64,000 bases of DNA. It comes from CAZFZT01 sp964523675. GTDB lineage: Bacteria; Planctomycetota; Phycisphaerae; Phycisphaerales; SM1A02. Where the stretch lies: the NCBI GenBank assembly GCA_964523675.1, contig CAZFZT010000001.1:1-64000 (forward strand). The letters run 5' to 3'. Shown here in pieces: positions 62,312-64,000 of this stretch. The translations under genes were made by a program, and so were the position numbers. Positions within the stretch are counted from its first letter, which is position 1. Every line of letters starts with the position of its first letter. The notes beneath the pieces are model-generated. The model saw nothing but the letters and a program-made list of their open reading frames with translations. It had not been told where the DNA came from and did not search any database.

Positions 62312-62519
62312 TGAGCCAGGCCCGTGGGGGCTGGCGGGGAACCAGATCATATCGTCTCTGCAACCGCTCATCCAGTGCCGGTCATTCAGTATGCCCCGTT
62401 CAGCTTGATCGGCCGGCGAGCCCGCTTCGGCTGGCGACCCCGAAACCCATCGCATCGCCGCAGTAGTCGCCTCTCTGCTACACTGTCCGTCCAATTACCT
62501 AGTCAGAAGGATTCCATCC

Positions 62520-63632
62520 ATGAAGGTCATCTGCGATCGTGCTGCTCTCCAGGAAGCCGTCAACCTCGTCGCGGGCGTCGTGGTCGGGCGGACCCCGACC
62601 CCTGTACTCCAGTGCGTGAAGCTCTCTGCCAAGGGAGGCGCATTGACGCTTGCCGCCACGGATCTTGAAGTCGGGCTGCGCCTCTCTGTGGATCAGGTTG
62701 ATGTGCAGAAGGAGGGGGAGGCGCTCATCCCGTCAGACAAGCTCACACAAATCGTTCGCGCTTCTGACGACCCGACACTCACGCTCGAAACCGACGATGA
62801 TGCCATGCACATCCGAGGGGCAGATGCGCACTACAAGGTGTACGGCTTTGATCCGAAAGAGGCGCCCGCAGTGCGTGAGTTCGGTGATGCCAAGGTCGAT
62901 TGCGAGATTTCATCGGATATCCTGCACGCGCTCATCAGCCGCACGCTTTTCGCCGCCGCTGCCGAATACAGTCGTTACGCCATCAACGGCGTGCTGTACG
63001 ACAGGGACGGCAAGAAACTACGTCTGGTCGCCACCGACGGTCGGCGGCTCGCACTTGCTGTGGGCTCCTGCAAGGCCAAGGAAGGAAAATCATCGTGCAT
63101 CATCCCGACCAAAGCGCTCAATCTCATCAATCGCCTTATCTCGGACGGTGAGGTGCCGGTGAAAGTGGCCATCGAAAAGAACCAGGTTATTGTCGCAGTG
63201 GGGGAGGGCGCCGATGCCGCAGTGCTCTCGAGCAATCTGATCGAAGGCGCATTCCCTCCGTTTGAGGACGTGATCCCACGCGACCTTGATAAGAAGGCGA
63301 GCTTCGATGCGCAGACACTCGCCAGCGCCATTCGCCGGGCTGCGCTGCTCACCAACGAAGAATCCAAGGGCGTGCGGATGAGTTTCGATAAGAAGACGCT
63401 CACCCTCACCAGCCGAGCGCCGGAAATGGGTGAGGCCGAGATTCATCTTGACCTCTCCAATTATGAGGGCGATGCTCTGGAGATCGGCTTCAATCCGAGT
63501 TACATCACCGATGCGCTCAAGGTCGTGGACAGCCGCGATGTCATTTTCGAGTTCAAGGCGCCGAACAAGCCCGGTGTCATCCGCACGGGTCAGGATTTCA
63601 CGTATGTCGTGATGCCTGTCAACCTGCAGTGA
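62520..63632 (+). CDS. dnaN: DNA polymerase III beta sliding clamp
   Basis: 370 aa, normal length. Three-fold repeated clamp fold; DKLTQIVRASDDPTLTLE, LVATDGRRLALA (typical of domain 2) and the C-terminal QDFTYVVMPVNLQ (the conserved FxYVxMPxxL ending) are clear. Ribosome site AGAAGGA lies at 62501-62507. ATG 62520. dnaA and recF are not adjacent, so it is not in the classic dnaA-dnaN-recF origin cluster. Confidence 0.97.
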   Translation: MKVICDRAALQEAVNLVAGVVVGRTPTPVLQCVKLSAKGGALTLAATDLEVGLRLSVDQVDVQKEGEALIPSDKLTQIVRASDDPTLTLETDDDAMHIRGADAHYKVYGFDPKEAPAVREFGDAKVDCEISSDILHALISRTLFAAAAEYSRYAINGVLYDRDGKKLRLVATDGRRLALAVGSCKAKEGKSSCIIPTKALNLINRLISDGEVPVKVAIEKNQVIVAVGEGADAAVLSSNLIEGAFPPFEDVIPRDLDKKASFDAQTLASAIRRAALLTNEESKGVRMSFDKKTLTLTSRAPEMGEAEIHLDLSNYEGDALEIGFNPSYITDALKVVDSRDVIFEFKAPNKPGVIRTGQDFTYVVMPVNLQ

Positions 63633-63850
63633 CGGACTTCGAGGATGACGCCCACTTGTGGTGACCCCAATGAAGGCACCAGGCCGAGGCGTGAGCGAGC
63701 ATGACGTTCGTCTCGCTCGCGCGCGGAGATCGCGTGGCTGCCGTGGGCTGGAGTCTTTGCGAGTCGCTCAAGCAAGTTCGGAAAGAAGCGCGCGATCCGC
63801 CGCTCTGATCGGCTCGTATGAACTGGTCGCATCGATGGATTGGGCCGATC
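63633..63850. other. Intergenic region between dnaN and the dehydrogenase gene
   Basis: 218 nt. No gene, terminator hairpin with T-tract, or clear promoter was seen. Open frames crossing it lack ribosome sites. Confidence 0.5.
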
Positions 63851-64000
63851 ATGAGCACCATGCCCGCTTCAACTTCTTCCTCACCCGCCGACGAACTGCG
63901 CACGCGCATAGAGAGCAAGACTGCGCTCATCGCCGTCGTTGGCCTGGGCTATGTGGGTCTGCCGCTGGTGCGCGCGGTGCATGAGGCGGGCTACCGCGTG
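63851..64000 (+). CDS. Nucleotide-sugar dehydrogenase, N-terminal fragment (cut by window edge)
   Basis: 50 codons are present; the 3' end is outside the window. The Rossmann motif IAVVGLGYVGLPL, starting near residue 28 after a Ser/Thr-rich leader, is typical of UDP-GlcNAc or UDP-ManNAc 6-dehydrogenases (WecC/WbpA) and UDP-glucose dehydrogenases. It makes uronic-acid sugar donors for surface polysaccharides. ATG 63851 or ATG 63860 is the start. Confidence 0.85.
   Translation, partial: MSTMPASTSSSPADELRTRIESKTALIAVVGLGYVGLPLVRAVHEAGYRV

Noticed and set aside
62520..63632. Chromosome origin near dnaN
   Set aside because: No dnaA, no recF, and no cluster of DnaA-box-like sites were seen around it.

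Overview
This 64 kb window is chromosomal, GC-rich, dense with genes on both strands, and fits a Gram-negative member of the Planctomycetota, most likely near the Phycisphaerae. That placement is an inference. It rests on Ser/Thr kinases paired with an ECF sigma factor, lpxD and kdsC next to an LptA/LptC-like giant, an EF-P with a PGNLR loop, a YbeY with GYDD in place of GYDH, FkbM methyltransferase and sulfotransferase genes, and several proteins with no recognisable relatives. No prophage, integrase, transposase, CRISPR array or rRNA was seen.

Layout. 1-1800 (minus): a YwlE-like phosphatase, rpiB and miaB (cut by the window edge). 2039-4628 (plus): three unknown proteins and a degenerate nuclease-fold protein. 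4639-6862: a multipass membrane protein, then lpxD. 6957-11586: a signalling cluster of Zn-ribbon Ser/Thr kinase, ECF sigma factor and transmembrane Ser/Thr kinase. 11682-17793: NADH dehydrogenase II, an unknown, ybeY-corC, thyA, a GYF-domain membrane protein and gcvH. 17849-23985: an ABC exporter pair, a nitrilase, a PGPGW protein, tRNA-Ala(GGC), atpC and scpB. 23992-30356: a very large AsmA-like protein, an SDR, a diguanylate cyclase, smpB and tRNA-Leu(GAG). 30700-36292: queE-queD, unknowns, a DUF2314 lipoprotein and ubiD. 36450-44904: an ABC-2 exporter, the LptC/LptA-like giant with kdsC, an orphan DNA methyltransferase, mutY and an Nfu N-domain gene. 45012-54618: sulfotransferase, GT-C transferase, FHA protein, hemW, DUF1844, a parvulin-like lipoprotein, yraN, FkbM methyltransferase, GT2 and pdxA. 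54810-64000: folA, purC, a zinc-ribbon membrane protein, a PadR/HAAS pair, guaB, efp, tRNA-Ala(CGC), dnaN and the start of a nucleotide-sugar dehydrogenase.

How the genes work together. The housekeeping genes cover tRNA modification (miaB, queD/queE), nucleotide synthesis (thyA, folA, purC, guaB), translation quality control (smpB, efp, ybeY) and replication or repair (dnaN, mutY, scpB). The lpxD, kdsC, LptC/LptA-like, AsmA-like, glycosyltransferase, sulfotransferase and nucleotide-sugar genes together point to a real outer membrane with LPS-like and sulfated surface glycans.

The most unusual feature is a set of short repeats with 7-9 nt internal periodicity, often arranged as inverted arms. 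They sit between genes (8291-8456, 36301-36447), form the last codons of genes (lpxD, the DNA methyltransferase, probably pdxA) and, in guaB, are inserted in frame inside the regulatory CBS region. This resembles cyanobacterial STRR repeats and Rickettsia palindromic elements in behaviour, but not visibly in sequence.
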